A program made the translations under genes and the position numbers. Below, piece by piece: positions 43,707 through 51,795 of a stretch of 64,000 nt of DNA. The stretch comes from DASUPK01 sp963728875 (lineage in GTDB: Bacteria; Actinomycetota; Thermoleophilia; Solirubrobacterales; 70-9): positions 1-64,000 of the forward strand of contig CAVSLJ010000002.1 in the NCBI GenBank assembly GCA_963728875.1, in the 5' to 3' direction. Within the stretch, counting starts at the first letter, position 1, and each line of letters opens with the position of its first letter. The notes below the pieces were generated by a model that worked only from the letters and a program-made list of their open reading frames with translations, made no database searches and had not been told where the DNA came from.

Positions 43707-44714
43707 ATCCGAGGCCTCTATCTCAGACACCCGAGCTCCTTCCGGCATGACACCGGCGGTCATCCGGAGAACGCCAGGCGTGTGACGGCGATCGAGGAGG
43801 CGATGTCGGAGCGCGACTGGCTCGGGCTGGAGCTGGTCGAGGCGCCGGCCGCGACGCGCGGGCAACTCGAGCGGGTCCACAGCGCCGCCCATGTCGACAC
43901 GATCGAGGCGTTCTCGGTGAGGGGCGGCGGCATGATCGACGTGGACACCGTCGTCAGCGAGGGATCCTGGGAGGCGGCGCTGCACGCGGCCGGCGGAGCG
44001 GTGCACGCGACCGAGCGGCTGATCGAGGAGGGCGGGTTCGCGTTCTGCGGGCTGCGGCCACCGGGTCACCACGCCGAGCGGGACCAGGCGATGGGGTTCT
44101 GCCTGTTCAACAACGTCGCCGTCGCGGCGGCCCATGCGATCGCCGAGTGCGGCGCGGAGCGGGTGCTCATCCTGGATTGGGACGTCCACCACGGCAATGG
44201 GACCGAGGCGATCTTCTACGGCTCCGCGGAGGTTCTCTACTCGAGCATCCACCAGAGCCCGCTCTATCCCGGGACCGGGGCGGTCACCGACTTCGGCAGC
44301 GGCGCGGGGGAGGGTTGCACGGTGAATCTCCCCGTCCCACCCGGCAGTGGCTCCGATGAGTTCCTGGCCCTCGTCCAGCAGGTGCTCGTGCCGATCGCGA
44401 GGGAATGGAGGCCGCGGCTGCTCTGCATCTCGGCCGGTTACGACGCCCACCGGGACGATCCGCTCGCCAACTGCGAGGTGGACGACGCGGGCTACCGGGA
44501 CATGGCGGCGACGATGCGCGAGCTGGCGGCCGAGCTGGGTGTGCCCCTGCTCATCTGCCTCGAGGGCGGCTACTCGCTGGCTGCGCTGGCGCGATCCGTG
44601 GTGGCGACGCTCGAGGCGGTCTCGGGAGACGGCGCCCCGCGAGAGGCGCCCGTCGAACCGGCGGCGCCGTACCGGGAGCGGCTGGCCCGCTTCTGGGCCG
44701 GGCTCGCGGAGTAG
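43707..44714 (+). CDS. Histone-deacetylase-family hydrolase (acetylpolyamine/acetoin-utilisation type)
   Basis: The family N-terminus is intact only if translation begins at ATC 43707: IRGLYLRHPSSFRHDTGGHP then ENARRVTAIEEAM. Canonical GTG 43782 would remove the H-D-x-G-x-H-P-E substrate block. Catalytic features: GLRPPGHHAERDQAMGFCLF (tandem His), LILDWDVHHGNGTEAIFYGS (D and H zinc ligands), SIHQSPLYPGTGAVTDFGSG, CISAGYDAHRDDPLANCEVD (second Asp ligand; Y replaces the more common F) and LICLEGGYSLAALARSVVAT. It probably removes acetyl groups from small amines or proteins in the cytoplasm. Confidence 0.82.
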   Translation: MRGLYLRHPSSFRHDTGGHPENARRVTAIEEAMSERDWLGLELVEAPAATRGQLERVHSAAHVDTIEAFSVRGGGMIDVDTVVSEGSWEAALHAAGGAVHATERLIEEGGFAFCGLRPPGHHAERDQAMGFCLFNNVAVAAAHAIAECGAERVLILDWDVHHGNGTEAIFYGSAEVLYSSIHQSPLYPGTGAVTDFGSGAGEGCTVNLPVPPGSGSDEFLALVQQVLVPIAREWRPRLLCISAGYDAHRDDPLANCEVDDAGYRDMAATMRELAAELGVPLLICLEGGYSLAALARSVVATLEAVSGDGAPREAPVEPAAPYRERLARFWAGLAE

Positions 44715-44755
44715 GCGCAGCTCCTCCTGGGTCTCCGCGACCTCGGCGTGGTGAG

Positions 44756-47494
44756 TCAGGCGGTGAGCTGGTCCTTGAGCTCGTCGAGCAGCTTCTTCGG
44801 GATGCCCGGCACGGTGTCGAGGTCGTCGACTGACTTGAAGCCGTCCTGGCGCTCGCGGTAGGCGATCACCCGGGTGGCCTGGGTCACCGACATGCCCAGC
44901 TCCCTCCATTGCTCGAAGCTTGCCTCGTTGACGTCCAGCGGTCCGCTGCGCCGGCGCGAGCCGGTGGCCTTCGTCTTGGCGGCGGCCTTCGTGTTCTTGG
45001 CCTTCGTCCTCGACGCGGTGCTCTTGGAGCGGCTGGTCGTCTTCGCCGCCGAGGACTTCGAGGTGCGCTTCGTCTGTGCCTTCGACTTGTCCGCGGCGGC
45101 CTTCTTCTTGCGCTCCTGGGCGGCCTTGGCGCGGGCCTCCTTCTTGGCCTCGGCCTCCTGCTCGCGCGCCGCCTTCTTCTCGGCCGCCTCCTGCTCGCGC
45201 TTGGCCCTGCGCTCGGCGGCCGCCTTCTCGCTCTTCGCCTTCTCCTCCGCGGCCTTCTTCTCGGCGGCCTGCTTCTCCTGCTGAGCCTTCCTCTCGGCTC
45301 GCCTCTCCGCACGCCGCCGCAGGAAGCCGCGCCGCGGCTCGGCGGGCTCGACCGCCTCCTGCTCGTCCGTCGCCTGTTCCTCCGGCTCCTGGGTCTCCTT
45401 CGGCATCGCGGGCTGCGGCGGCTCCGGCTCGGCGGCCTCGGCCCGCTCGGGCAACTCGATCCCGACCGACGCTGCGTGGGCCTGGGCGCCGCTCGCCCGG
45501 TCCATCACCGACCTGATCCGGTCCTCGAGCGTCCGGAAGCGACCCTCGCGCTCCTCGTCCGCCTTCCTTGCGTCCTCGTCCGAGACCTCGCCGAGCTTGC
45601 TCACCGCGGACTCGGCGCGGGCCTCGGCCTCGCGCAGCTGATGCTCGGCCGACTTCAGGGCCCGACCGGCCTCCTCCAGCTCCATCGCGAGACCCTGCTC
45701 CCGCTCCGCGAATGAGCGCTCCGCCTCGTCCTCGGCCTCACGGCGGGCCTTGGCGACCTCGCGCTTGACCCGGGCGTCGCCCTGGCGCTCGGCCGTCTCG
45801 AGCTCCTTCCGCATCCGCTCCTCGGCCTCGGCGGTGACCTTCTTCCTCGTCTCTCGGCGGGCCGCGGCGATCTCTTCCTTGGCGCTCTTCTCGGCGTTCC
45901 GCTGCAGGGCGCGTGTCTGGCCACGAACCCATTCGGCGGCCGCGCTGCGGGCCTCTGCCTCGGAGTCCAGCCGAGTGGCGTCGGCCTCCGTGACCTTCGC
46001 CTCCGCGCGCTTCGCCCGGTTCTCGGCCTTCTTGATCACTTCGTCACGGGAGGAGCGCTCCTCATCGAGCTGGGTTCGGAGCGCCTGGAGCTCCTCGCCG
46101 AGCTTCCGCTCGGTCTTCTCGCGGGCCGTCTCGCCGGTGACGCGGACGCGCTCCTCGGCCTCGGCGCGAAGCGCCTGCTCCTGGTCGGCCAGGCGGCGCT
46201 CGGCCTGCTGCTCCATCCGGGCCTGGGTGTCCGCCTCCACCTTGGTGAGCGCCTCGGCGATCTTCGCGTCGGACTCGGCCTGCAGGCGGCGCAGCTCGGC
46301 GTCCAGGCGTTCCTCGGCGTCCTGCTGGAGTCTCGTCTGCTCCTCGGCGAGCTTGGCCTCCGCACCCTCGACGCGCTTGCCCGCGGCCTCGATCTGCTCG
46401 GCGATCTCATCGAAGCGGCGCTGGGCGGCGTCGGCGGCCTGGGACGCGGCCTCGCGCTCGCGCAGCAGGGACTGCTCGCGGACCTTGAGCTCGGACTCGA
46501 AGCGCAGGTCGGCTGCTCGGCGCGCCGCGTCGATCTCCTCACGCGCTCGCGTGTCGGCATCGGACTTGATGTCGGCGATCCGCTTGGCGAGCTCCTGCTC
46601 GAGCTCGCGCCGGATGCGGCGCTCGCTGTCAGCGCGGCTTTCCTCCAGGCGCTCGCTCTCGCGGGCGGAGAGGAGCTCCTCGGCCTCGGCGGCGCTGCCG
46701 GTCGCGTCCTCGGAGAGCTCGGCGCGGACCTGCTCCTCGGCCTCCCGGCGGGCCTCCTCGACCGCCTCCTCGATGCGGGCCTCGTTCTCGGTCTCCATCG
46801 CCTCGATCTGGGCCCTGAGCTGCTCGGTGTGCTCGCGGAGGCGCCGGTCGGCCTCCTCGCGGACCTTCCGCTCGGCCTCGGCGCGGGCCTCCTCGTCGTC
46901 CTCGCCGGCGCCCTCGGCTCGCTCGAGCCGCTCGAGGGCGTCCTTCAGGGCCGCGGCGGCCTCGTCGCGCTCGGCGACCAGCTCCTTCTCCCGGGCCAGC
47001 ATGCGCCGCTCCAGCTCGGCCTCGAGCTCGCGGCGGACGTCGCCGCGCTGCTCGCGCAGCCAGTCGGCGGCATCCTCGCGGGCCCTCGCGTCGGTGACCG
47101 TGACGTCCCCGGCCGCGGCGCGGGCTTCGGCCTCTTCGAGGCGGCGCTGGACCTCCTCCAGGGACTTGGCCGCCGTCTCACGCTCCTGCTCGAGGTCCTC
47201 CTCGAGCGCGAGGATCTCAGCGGTCGCCCGCTCCTCGGCCTGGTGACGGGCCGCCTCGACCGCCTGCTTCATGTGGTCGCGCTCGCCGTTGGTCGGTGGC
47301 TCGGGGGAGGGGCTGGGCGTCGGCGGCGAACTGGGGAGACCCTCGGCGCCCATCACGGGCCGGATGACCGGCCGGCGCTCCGGTGCGGGGGCCCTCGGCC
47401 TGGGCTGCCGTGGCGGATCGGACCCAGGTCCGGTCTCGCCGCCCACGCTGTCCTCCGCACCGTGGCCGGCGCCCTCGTTTTGGCGCTCGTTCAT
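44756..47494 (-). CDS. Very long coiled-coil protein with C-terminal helix-hairpin-helix
   Basis: The 912-residue product starts at ATG 47494 (MNERQNEGAGHGAEDSVGGE), preceded by a proline-rich, flexible 80-residue leader. From about residue 75 to 690 it is an almost unbroken charged coiled coil built of Glu/Ala/Arg, for example AEILALEEDLEQERETAAKS. Next comes a Lys/Ala/Glu-rich stretch (ERKAQQEKQAAEKKAAEEKA) and a strongly basic Lys/Thr/Ser tail like histone H1. It ends in LDVNEASFEQWRELGMSVTQ and FKSVDDLDTVPGIPKKLLDE, a ComEA-like helix-hairpin-helix that could bind DNA. No signal peptide is seen. A structural role linking DNA to another partner is an inference. Confidence 0.7.
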   Translation of the reverse strand: MNERQNEGAGHGAEDSVGGETGPGSDPPRQPRPRAPAPERRPVIRPVMGAEGLPSSPPTPSPSPEPPTNGERDHMKQAVEAARHQAEERATAEILALEEDLEQERETAAKSLEEVQRRLEEAEARAAAGDVTVTDARAREDAADWLREQRGDVRRELEAELERRMLAREKELVAERDEAAAALKDALERLERAEGAGEDDEEARAEAERKVREEADRRLREHTEQLRAQIEAMETENEARIEEAVEEARREAEEQVRAELSEDATGSAAEAEELLSARESERLEESRADSERRIRRELEQELAKRIADIKSDADTRAREEIDAARRAADLRFESELKVREQSLLREREAASQAADAAQRRFDEIAEQIEAAGKRVEGAEAKLAEEQTRLQQDAEERLDAELRRLQAESDAKIAEALTKVEADTQARMEQQAERRLADQEQALRAEAEERVRVTGETAREKTERKLGEELQALRTQLDEERSSRDEVIKKAENRAKRAEAKVTEADATRLDSEAEARSAAAEWVRGQTRALQRNAEKSAKEEIAAARRETRKKVTAEAEERMRKELETAERQGDARVKREVAKARREAEDEAERSFAEREQGLAMELEEAGRALKSAEHQLREAEARAESAVSKLGEVSDEDARKADEEREGRFRTLEDRIRSVMDRASGAQAHAASVGIELPERAEAAEPEPPQPAMPKETQEPEEQATDEQEAVEPAEPRRGFLRRRAERRAERKAQQEKQAAEKKAAEEKAKSEKAAAERRAKREQEAAEKKAAREQEAEAKKEARAKAAQERKKKAAADKSKAQTKRTSKSSAAKTTSRSKSTASRTKAKNTKAAAKTKATGSRRRSGPLDVNEASFEQWRELGMSVTQATRVIAYRERQDGFKSVDDLDTVPGIPKKLLDELKDQLTA

Positions 47495-47626
47495 CGACGC
47501 GGTGACTCTACGCGACGTGCCCGCCGGAGGTTCGACGCGAAGCCGTACGGCTTCGGCCACACCGCGGTCGCCCCGTGTTCGCGACCGCGGGCGAGCCTCC
47601 CGGAAACGAGCTCGAGGAGGTTGTCG

Positions 47627-47839
47627 ATGCGAGAACTTGTCACCCGGCGGCTGGTCGGACTGTCCGCCCGGAGGGGTCAGGGAACGGTCGAGTACGTCGG
47701 CCTGATCCTGCTGGTCGCACTCCTGATGGTCGGGATGGTGGCCGCGATGAAGGGCTTTCAGGGCAAGCAGGGGTTGGAGCTGGCCCAGACGATCGTGGAC
47801 AAGATCCGGGAGGCGGTCGGTCAGGTTTCGTTCAAGTGA
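47627..47839 (+). CDS. Flp/Tad-type pilin-like small protein
   Basis: The 70-residue protein starts at ATG 47627, six bases after GAGGAGG. RRLVGLSARRGQGTVEYVGL contains the class III prepilin pattern G-Q-G-T-x-E-Y; cleavage after Gly would leave a mature N-terminus with Glu5. A single hydrophobic helix follows (ILLVALLMVGMVAAMKGF), then an amphipathic tail AQTIVDKIREAVGQVSF. No Tad secretion genes are nearby, so it is an orphan pilin or pseudopilin. Confidence 0.7.
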   Translation: MRELVTRRLVGLSARRGQGTVEYVGLILLVALLMVGMVAAMKGFQGKQGLELAQTIVDKIREAVGQVSFK

Positions 47840-47988
47840 CTGCGAGGCCGCTCCACTTGGTCAAACGGGTCGCGCTGACGCGCGCCCTCGCTTCAAGCGC
47901 GAAGCGCGAAGCGACTTGTGTGGGGCGGCCGCTGCAGTCACGACCTGATGGCGAAGCAGTCCAGCCCAGCCATGAAAGACTGGCCCGC

Positions 47989-48723
47989 ATGCCGGCCAGC
48001 CGCAGCTACGACCGCGCCCCGGCCGACCTTCGGCCGGTGACGATCGAGCCCGGCTTCGTCCGCACCGCCGACGGATCGGCACTGATCTCGCAGGGCGAAA
48101 CGCGGGTGATCTGCACGGCGTCGGTGAACGACTCGGTGCCGCGCTGGATGGAGGGCAAGGGTCGCGGCTGGGTCACCGGCGAGTACGCGATGCTCCCGGC
48201 CTCGACCGGCGACCGCAAGGCCCGGGACATCAGCCGCGGCAAGCAGGACGGTCGCGGGGTGGAGATCCAGCGGCTGATCGGGCGCTCGCTGCGCGGGGTG
48301 GTTGACTTCATGGCGCTCGGGGAGCGCTCGGTCTACGTGGACTGCGACGTGCTGCAGGCGGACGGCGGCACGCGGTGCGCCGCGATCACGGGCGGGTTCG
48401 TCGCGCTCCAGGACGCGCTGGCGAAACTGGTGGAGGCCGGCACGATCGAGACGCTGCCACTCAACCAGTCGGTCGCCGCCGTCAGCGTCGGGATGGTCGA
48501 GGGCCGGGCTCTCTGCGATCTCGACTACAGCGAGGACTCGACCGCCGAGGTGGACGCGAACGTGGTGATGACGGGAGACGGAGGGCTGGTCGAGGTCCAG
48601 GCCACCGCCGAGCGCACACCGCTGTCGCGGGCCTCCCTCGACGAGCTGCTCGCGCTGGCCGAGGGCGGGATCGCCAAGCTGCGGGAGGCACAGCAATCCG
48701 CGCTCGGGTCGCTCCCCGCCTGA
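47989..48723 (+). CDS. rph: Ribonuclease PH
   Basis: RNase PH is a phosphorolytic 3'-exonuclease that trims tRNA ends. The protein runs RSYDRAPADLRPVTIEPGFV, GSALISQGETRVICTASVND, GKGRGWVTGEYAMLPASTGD (including the phosphate-binding region), EIQRLIGRSLRGVVDFMALG, VYVDCDVLQADGGTRCAAIT and DLDYSEDSTAEVDANVVMTG. At 244 residues it has standard length. The ATG at 47989 is chosen at the start of homology; the frame is open far upstream. It is followed by rdgB, a common actinobacterial pairing. The 149 bases upstream (47840-47988) hold nothing else I recognise. Confidence 0.9.
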   Translation: MPASRSYDRAPADLRPVTIEPGFVRTADGSALISQGETRVICTASVNDSVPRWMEGKGRGWVTGEYAMLPASTGDRKARDISRGKQDGRGVEIQRLIGRSLRGVVDFMALGERSVYVDCDVLQADGGTRCAAITGGFVALQDALAKLVEAGTIETLPLNQSVAAVSVGMVEGRALCDLDYSEDSTAEVDANVVMTGDGGLVEVQATAERTPLSRASLDELLALAEGGIAKLREAQQSALGSLPA

Positions 48724-48752
48724 CTTCCCGATCACGGATCATCTAGCCGCCG

Positions 48753-49346
48753 ATGCCGGCGCTCGTCCTCGCCACCCGGAACGACCACAAGCTCCGCGAG
48801 CTGCGCGAGGCGCTGCACGGCATCGAGATCGATCCACTGCCGGAGGAGGTCGAGCTGCCGCCCGAGACCGGCGAGACCTTCGCCGAGAACGCACTCGGCA
48901 AGGCCCGCGCCGCGCACGACGCGACCGGGCGGGCGGCGATCGCCGACGACTCCGGGATCGAGGCCCACGGCCTGGGCGGTCGACCCGGGGTGCGCTCGGC
49001 CCGGTACGCGGGCGAGGACGCGACCGACGAGCAGAACCTCGCCAAGCTGCTCGACGAGGTGGGGAGTCAGGACGACCGGCGGGTCGCCTACGTCTGCGCG
49101 ATCGCGTTGGTCGGCGAGGACGGGGCCGAGTCATTGTTCGAGGGCCGCTGCGAGGGGACGCTGACGAGCGAGCCCCGGGGGACCGGGGGCTTCGGCTACG
49201 ACCCGGCGTTCGTCCCGGATGACACCGGGGCTGACGACGAGCGGACGATGGCCGAGCTCTCCCCGGCCGAGAAGCACGCGATCAGCCACCGCGGCCGAGC
49301 GGCGCGGAAGCTGGCCTCGCACCTCGGGGTCGAGGTGACGGGATGA
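48753..49346 (+). CDS. rdgB: Non-canonical purine NTP pyrophosphatase (XTP/dITP diphosphatase)
   Basis: RdgB/HAM1 proteins hydrolyse ITP, dITP and XTP to keep them out of nucleic acids. ALVLATRNDHKLRELREALH (substrate strand), PPETGETFAENALGKARAAH, AAIADDSGIEAHGLGGRPGV, SARYAGEDATDEQNLAKLLD, GTGGFGYDPAFVPDDTG and the late AELSPAEKHAISHRGRAARK are the full set of motifs. Length (197 residues) is standard. Its TGA overlaps the ATG of the transporter gene (ATGA). Confidence 0.9.
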   Translation: MPALVLATRNDHKLRELREALHGIEIDPLPEEVELPPETGETFAENALGKARAAHDATGRAAIADDSGIEAHGLGGRPGVRSARYAGEDATDEQNLAKLLDEVGSQDDRRVAYVCAIALVGEDGAESLFEGRCEGTLTSEPRGTGGFGYDPAFVPDDTGADDERTMAELSPAEKHAISHRGRAARKLASHLGVEVTG

Positions 49347-50284
49347 ATGTCGTGGGGCCGGTCGGGGGCAGCCGGATCACGAAGCCGCGGGCCGCGGCCG
49401 TCTCGATCGCGTCCAACTCCGCTCTGATCGCCCTGAAGCTGGCGGCCGCCGCGATCACCGGATCGGTGGCGATCCTGAGCGAGGCTCTCCATTCGATGAT
49501 CGATCTGATCGCGTCGGTGATCGCCTTCGTCTCGGTCCGCCGCGCCGACGAGCCCGCCGACGTCGAGCATCCATACGGCCACGAGAAGCTCGAGAGCCTG
49601 GCCGCCTCGATCGAGGGGATGCTGATCCTCGCGGGCGCCGGGCTGATCGTCTACGAGTCGGTCCACCGGCTCGCCACGGGGGCCGGGGTGGAGAAGCTCG
49701 GCATCGGCATCGCCGTGATCGGGTTCTCGGCGCTGGCGAACGGAGGCGTCTCGCTCTTCCTGCGCCGGCAGGCGCGCCGCCACCGCTCGCCGGCGCTCGC
49801 CGGCGACGCGGCTCACCTCGGCACCGACGCGCTCACCTCGGTCGGCGTGCTGATCGGCCTCGTGTTGGTTCAGATCACCGGAGCTGATGCAATCGATTCG
49901 ATCGTGGCGATCGCCGTGGCGATGGTGATCGTCTTCGCGGGGGTCCGGATCCTGCGCCAATCGGCCTCGGCGCTGGTCGACGAGGCCCCGCCTCCGGAGG
50001 AGATGGATCGTGTGGAGGCCGCAATCGCGCGGGCTCGGTCCGGAACGCCGGAGATCGTCGGGTACCACAAGCTCCGCGCGCGAACCACGGGGCGGCGGAG
50101 CTACATCGACCTGCACGTCCAGTTCCGCCGCGGCACCACCCTGGAGCGGGCGCATGAGCTGGCCCACGAGCTGCGCGACGCGATCGAGTCCGACCTGGGC
50201 GACGCCGAGGCGCTGATCCACGTCGAGCCGGAGAGCTCCCGGCGGGACCCGGCCGAGTCGCCCTCGGCGTTCAGGGCCGGCTGA
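49343..50284 (+). CDS. Cation diffusion facilitator (zinc/iron-type efflux transporter)
   Basis: Membrane helices are evident: ASNSALIALKLAAAAITGSV, ALHSMIDLIASVIAFVSV, GMLILAGAGLIVYESVHRL, LGIGIAVIGFSALANGGVSL, ALTSVGVLIGLVLVQITG and AIAVAMVIVFAGVRILRQ. Metal-site residues lie in helix 2 (S-E-A-L-H-S-M-I-D) and helix 5 (DAAHLGTDALTSVG), with H-P-Y-G-H-E-K after helix 2, as in the CzcD/FieF family. The C-terminal cytoplasmic domain has RSYIDLHVQFRRGTTLERAH and ALIHVEPE. Function is proton-driven export of divalent metal. Confidence 0.85.
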   Translation: MNVVGPVGGSRITKPRAAAVSIASNSALIALKLAAAAITGSVAILSEALHSMIDLIASVIAFVSVRRADEPADVEHPYGHEKLESLAASIEGMLILAGAGLIVYESVHRLATGAGVEKLGIGIAVIGFSALANGGVSLFLRRQARRHRSPALAGDAAHLGTDALTSVGVLIGLVLVQITGADAIDSIVAIAVAMVIVFAGVRILRQSASALVDEAPPPEEMDRVEAAIARARSGTPEIVGYHKLRARTTGRRSYIDLHVQFRRGTTLERAHELAHELRDAIESDLGDAEALIHVEPESSRRDPAESPSAFRAG

Positions 50285-50292
50285 CGCCGTCG

Positions 50293-51051
50293 ATGGCCTT
50301 CTCCGACAACGAGCTCTACGACCGCATGCTGGCGACCCTGATCGCGTCGTGGCGCCAGATTGCCGCCGGGTCGGACGGCGGCTCCGTCGAGAGGGTTCCC
50401 GGGGCATCCGTTGCCGTGTTTCCCGCCGGGCCCGAGCGCGCCGTCTACAACAACGCCGTGCTGGATCGCGGGCTCGATGGCGGGCAGGCCCCTGACGCCG
50501 TGACGTCGGTCGCCGAAATGTATGCGGAAGGCGCGGTCGATCGATACGCAATCTGGGTCCATGAGGCGGAGTCGGCCTCAATCGGCGAGCTCGTCGCGCG
50601 CGGGCTCGAGATCGACACCTGGACGCGCGCCATGGCGACGTCGCTGGATGGGTTTCCGATGGAGGCCCCGCAACTGGAGCTGGGCCCGTCGGAGTGGGGA
50701 GAGCACCTGAGCTACCTGCAGGCGGAAGGCGTTCCCGACGGGCTGCTCGCCGGAGTCGACGGCAGCAGCTTCCACGTCCTGGTCGTCAGGTTCAGCGACG
50801 AGAATGTGGCCACGGCCATCGCCTACGACCACGAGGGCGACTGCGGCATCTTCAACATGGGAACCCTTCCGGCGGCCAGGCGCCGTGGGCTCGCCACAGC
50901 GCTGACGGTCCTTCACGCCAACGGCGCTCGCGAGCGCGGCTGCGAGACCGCCAGCCTGCAGGCCACCGAGATGGCGCGGGGTGTCTACGCGAGCGTGGGC
51001 TTCCGAGACCTCGGCCGCTTCATCGAGTACGTGCCGGCTACGTCAGGTTGA
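50293..51051 (+). CDS. GNAT-family N-acetyltransferase
   Basis: The acetyl-CoA site is seen in IFNMGTLPAARRRGLATALT followed by VLHANGARERGCETASLQAT and YASVGFRDLGRFIEYV. The pyrophosphate loop R-R-x-G-x-A (RRRGLAT) is complete. The first 120 residues (ERVPGASVAVFPAGPERAVY, YAIWVHEAESASIGELVARG) form an N-terminal GNAT-like half, as in double-domain members with 253 residues. The start at 50293 lies eight bases after the transporter stop, so it is probably co-transcribed. Substrate unknown. Confidence 0.8.
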   Translation: MAFSDNELYDRMLATLIASWRQIAAGSDGGSVERVPGASVAVFPAGPERAVYNNAVLDRGLDGGQAPDAVTSVAEMYAEGAVDRYAIWVHEAESASIGELVARGLEIDTWTRAMATSLDGFPMEAPQLELGPSEWGEHLSYLQAEGVPDGLLAGVDGSSFHVLVVRFSDENVATAIAYDHEGDCGIFNMGTLPAARRRGLATALTVLHANGARERGCETASLQATEMARGVYASVGFRDLGRFIEYVPATSG

Positions 51052-51178
51052 CGGCAGCCGCGAGCCCCACCGCGCCGACCACGATGCTGTAGCCGGTGTA
51101 GCCGCCGATCGCCAGGAGGATCACAGAGATCCCGCAGATGACGACGACGGTGAGCCAGGAACCCTGCTGCAGAGTCAC
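51038..51178 (-). CDS. 46-residue small membrane protein
   Basis: GTG 51178 starts a short reading frame with a typical two-helix membrane profile: TVVVICGISVILLAIGGYTG, then a break, SIVVGAVGLAAAVNL, and a TAG. It overlaps the 3' end of the convergent GNAT gene by 14 bases and diverges from the roadblock-like gene with only 18 bp between start codons. I do not recognise a family. The hydrophobic pattern with a G-Y-x-G-Y turn is unlikely by chance. Confidence 0.5.
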   Translation of the reverse strand: MTLQQGSWLTVVVICGISVILLAIGGYTGYSIVVGAVGLAAAVNLT

Positions 51179-51184
51179 GCTCGC

Positions 51185-51190
51185 TATTTT
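51185..51190 (+). promoter_or_regulatory. -10 box TATTTT, leaderless arrangement
   Basis: TATTTT lies six bases before the ATG at 51197 in a GC-rich setting. The sequence also overlaps the divergent small membrane gene's promoter zone. Confidence 0.5.
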
Positions 51191-51196
51191 GACCCA

Positions 51197-51559
51197 ATGC
51201 CACCCGTCGACGCCCCGACACTCACCGATGCCGATGGAACGGTCGAATACCTGCAGGAGATCTCGCCTGAGCTGCTGGGCTGCGCGATCCTCTCCGCGGA
51301 TGGGGAGGTGCTGGCCGCCAGCGGCGACGTCGAGCGCTGGGGCGAGGCCGGGCGAGACCTGATCACCGCTGCGGACGCGGCGGGTGGCGAGCCGGTCGCC
51401 CACGCGCACGTCGCGACGGGGGACGGCGAGGCGTTCTGCGTCCGCGAGAGGGGGCTGACGGCAGTCGCGGTGGCCGAGCGCTTCACGCTCTCGTCCCTGA
51501 TGATCTTCGACATGCGGAACGCGCTTCGCAGGCTGGCCGCCGCGGGCGGCGCCAGATGA
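51197..51559 (+). CDS. Roadblock/LC7-like small protein heading the tldD/tldE operon
   Basis: The 120-residue protein reads VEYLQEISPELLGCAILSAD, GEVLAASGDVERWGEAGRDL, ITAADAAGG, AHVATGDGEAFCVRERGLTA and VAVAERFTLSSLMIFDMRNA. This alternation of a long helix and an antiparallel sheet, with C-A-I-L-x-x-D-G-E-x-x-A-x-S, is characteristic of roadblock/LC7 domains, which bind GTPases or serve as scaffolds. The ATG is six bases after TATTTT. The TGA overlaps the next ATG (51556-51559), so the four genes to tldE are translationally coupled. Confidence 0.65.
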   Translation: MPPVDAPTLTDADGTVEYLQEISPELLGCAILSADGEVLAASGDVERWGEAGRDLITAADAAGGEPVAHAHVATGDGEAFCVRERGLTAVAVAERFTLSSLMIFDMRNALRRLAAAGGAR

Positions 51560-51795
51560 CGACCAAGCCCCATCGCCTGCTGCTCGAGCGCGTCTCGGGC
51601 TACGCCGACGAGGCCGCCGCATACCTGCGCCGCCGCCGCCACCTCCGCAAGCCATTCGCAAGAACCTATTACCCCGGAGGCCGGAGCGCGGCCTTCGCGG
51701 CGGATTCGGAGGAGGGCCGGGCGCTGTTCCTGGCTGCCTCCCGGCTGATCGAGGTCGCGGGCCCGCCCCGCCGAGCGAAGAGCAGCAGCAAATGA
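51556..51795 (+). CDS. 79-residue basic protein of unknown function, coupled to tldD
   Basis: The sequence begins MTTKPHRLLLERVSGYADEA and continues AAYLRRRRHLRKPFARTYYP, GGRSAAFAADSEEGRALFLA and ASRLIEVAGPPRRAKSSSK. It is basic, without cysteine, signal peptide or membrane helix. It overlaps both neighbours by four bases (ATGA at each end), so production is tied to TldD. I do not recognise a family. As TldD/TldE process small substrates, it could be an adaptor or a substrate; both are speculation. Confidence 0.6.
   Translation: MTTKPHRLLLERVSGYADEAAAYLRRRRHLRKPFARTYYPGGRSAAFAADSEEGRALFLAASRLIEVAGPPRRAKSSSK

Noticed and set aside
45750..47246. Serine/arginine-rich frame opposite the coiled-coil gene
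   Set aside because: Serine/arginine repeats are the reverse reading of Glu/Ala/Arg coiled-coil codons.
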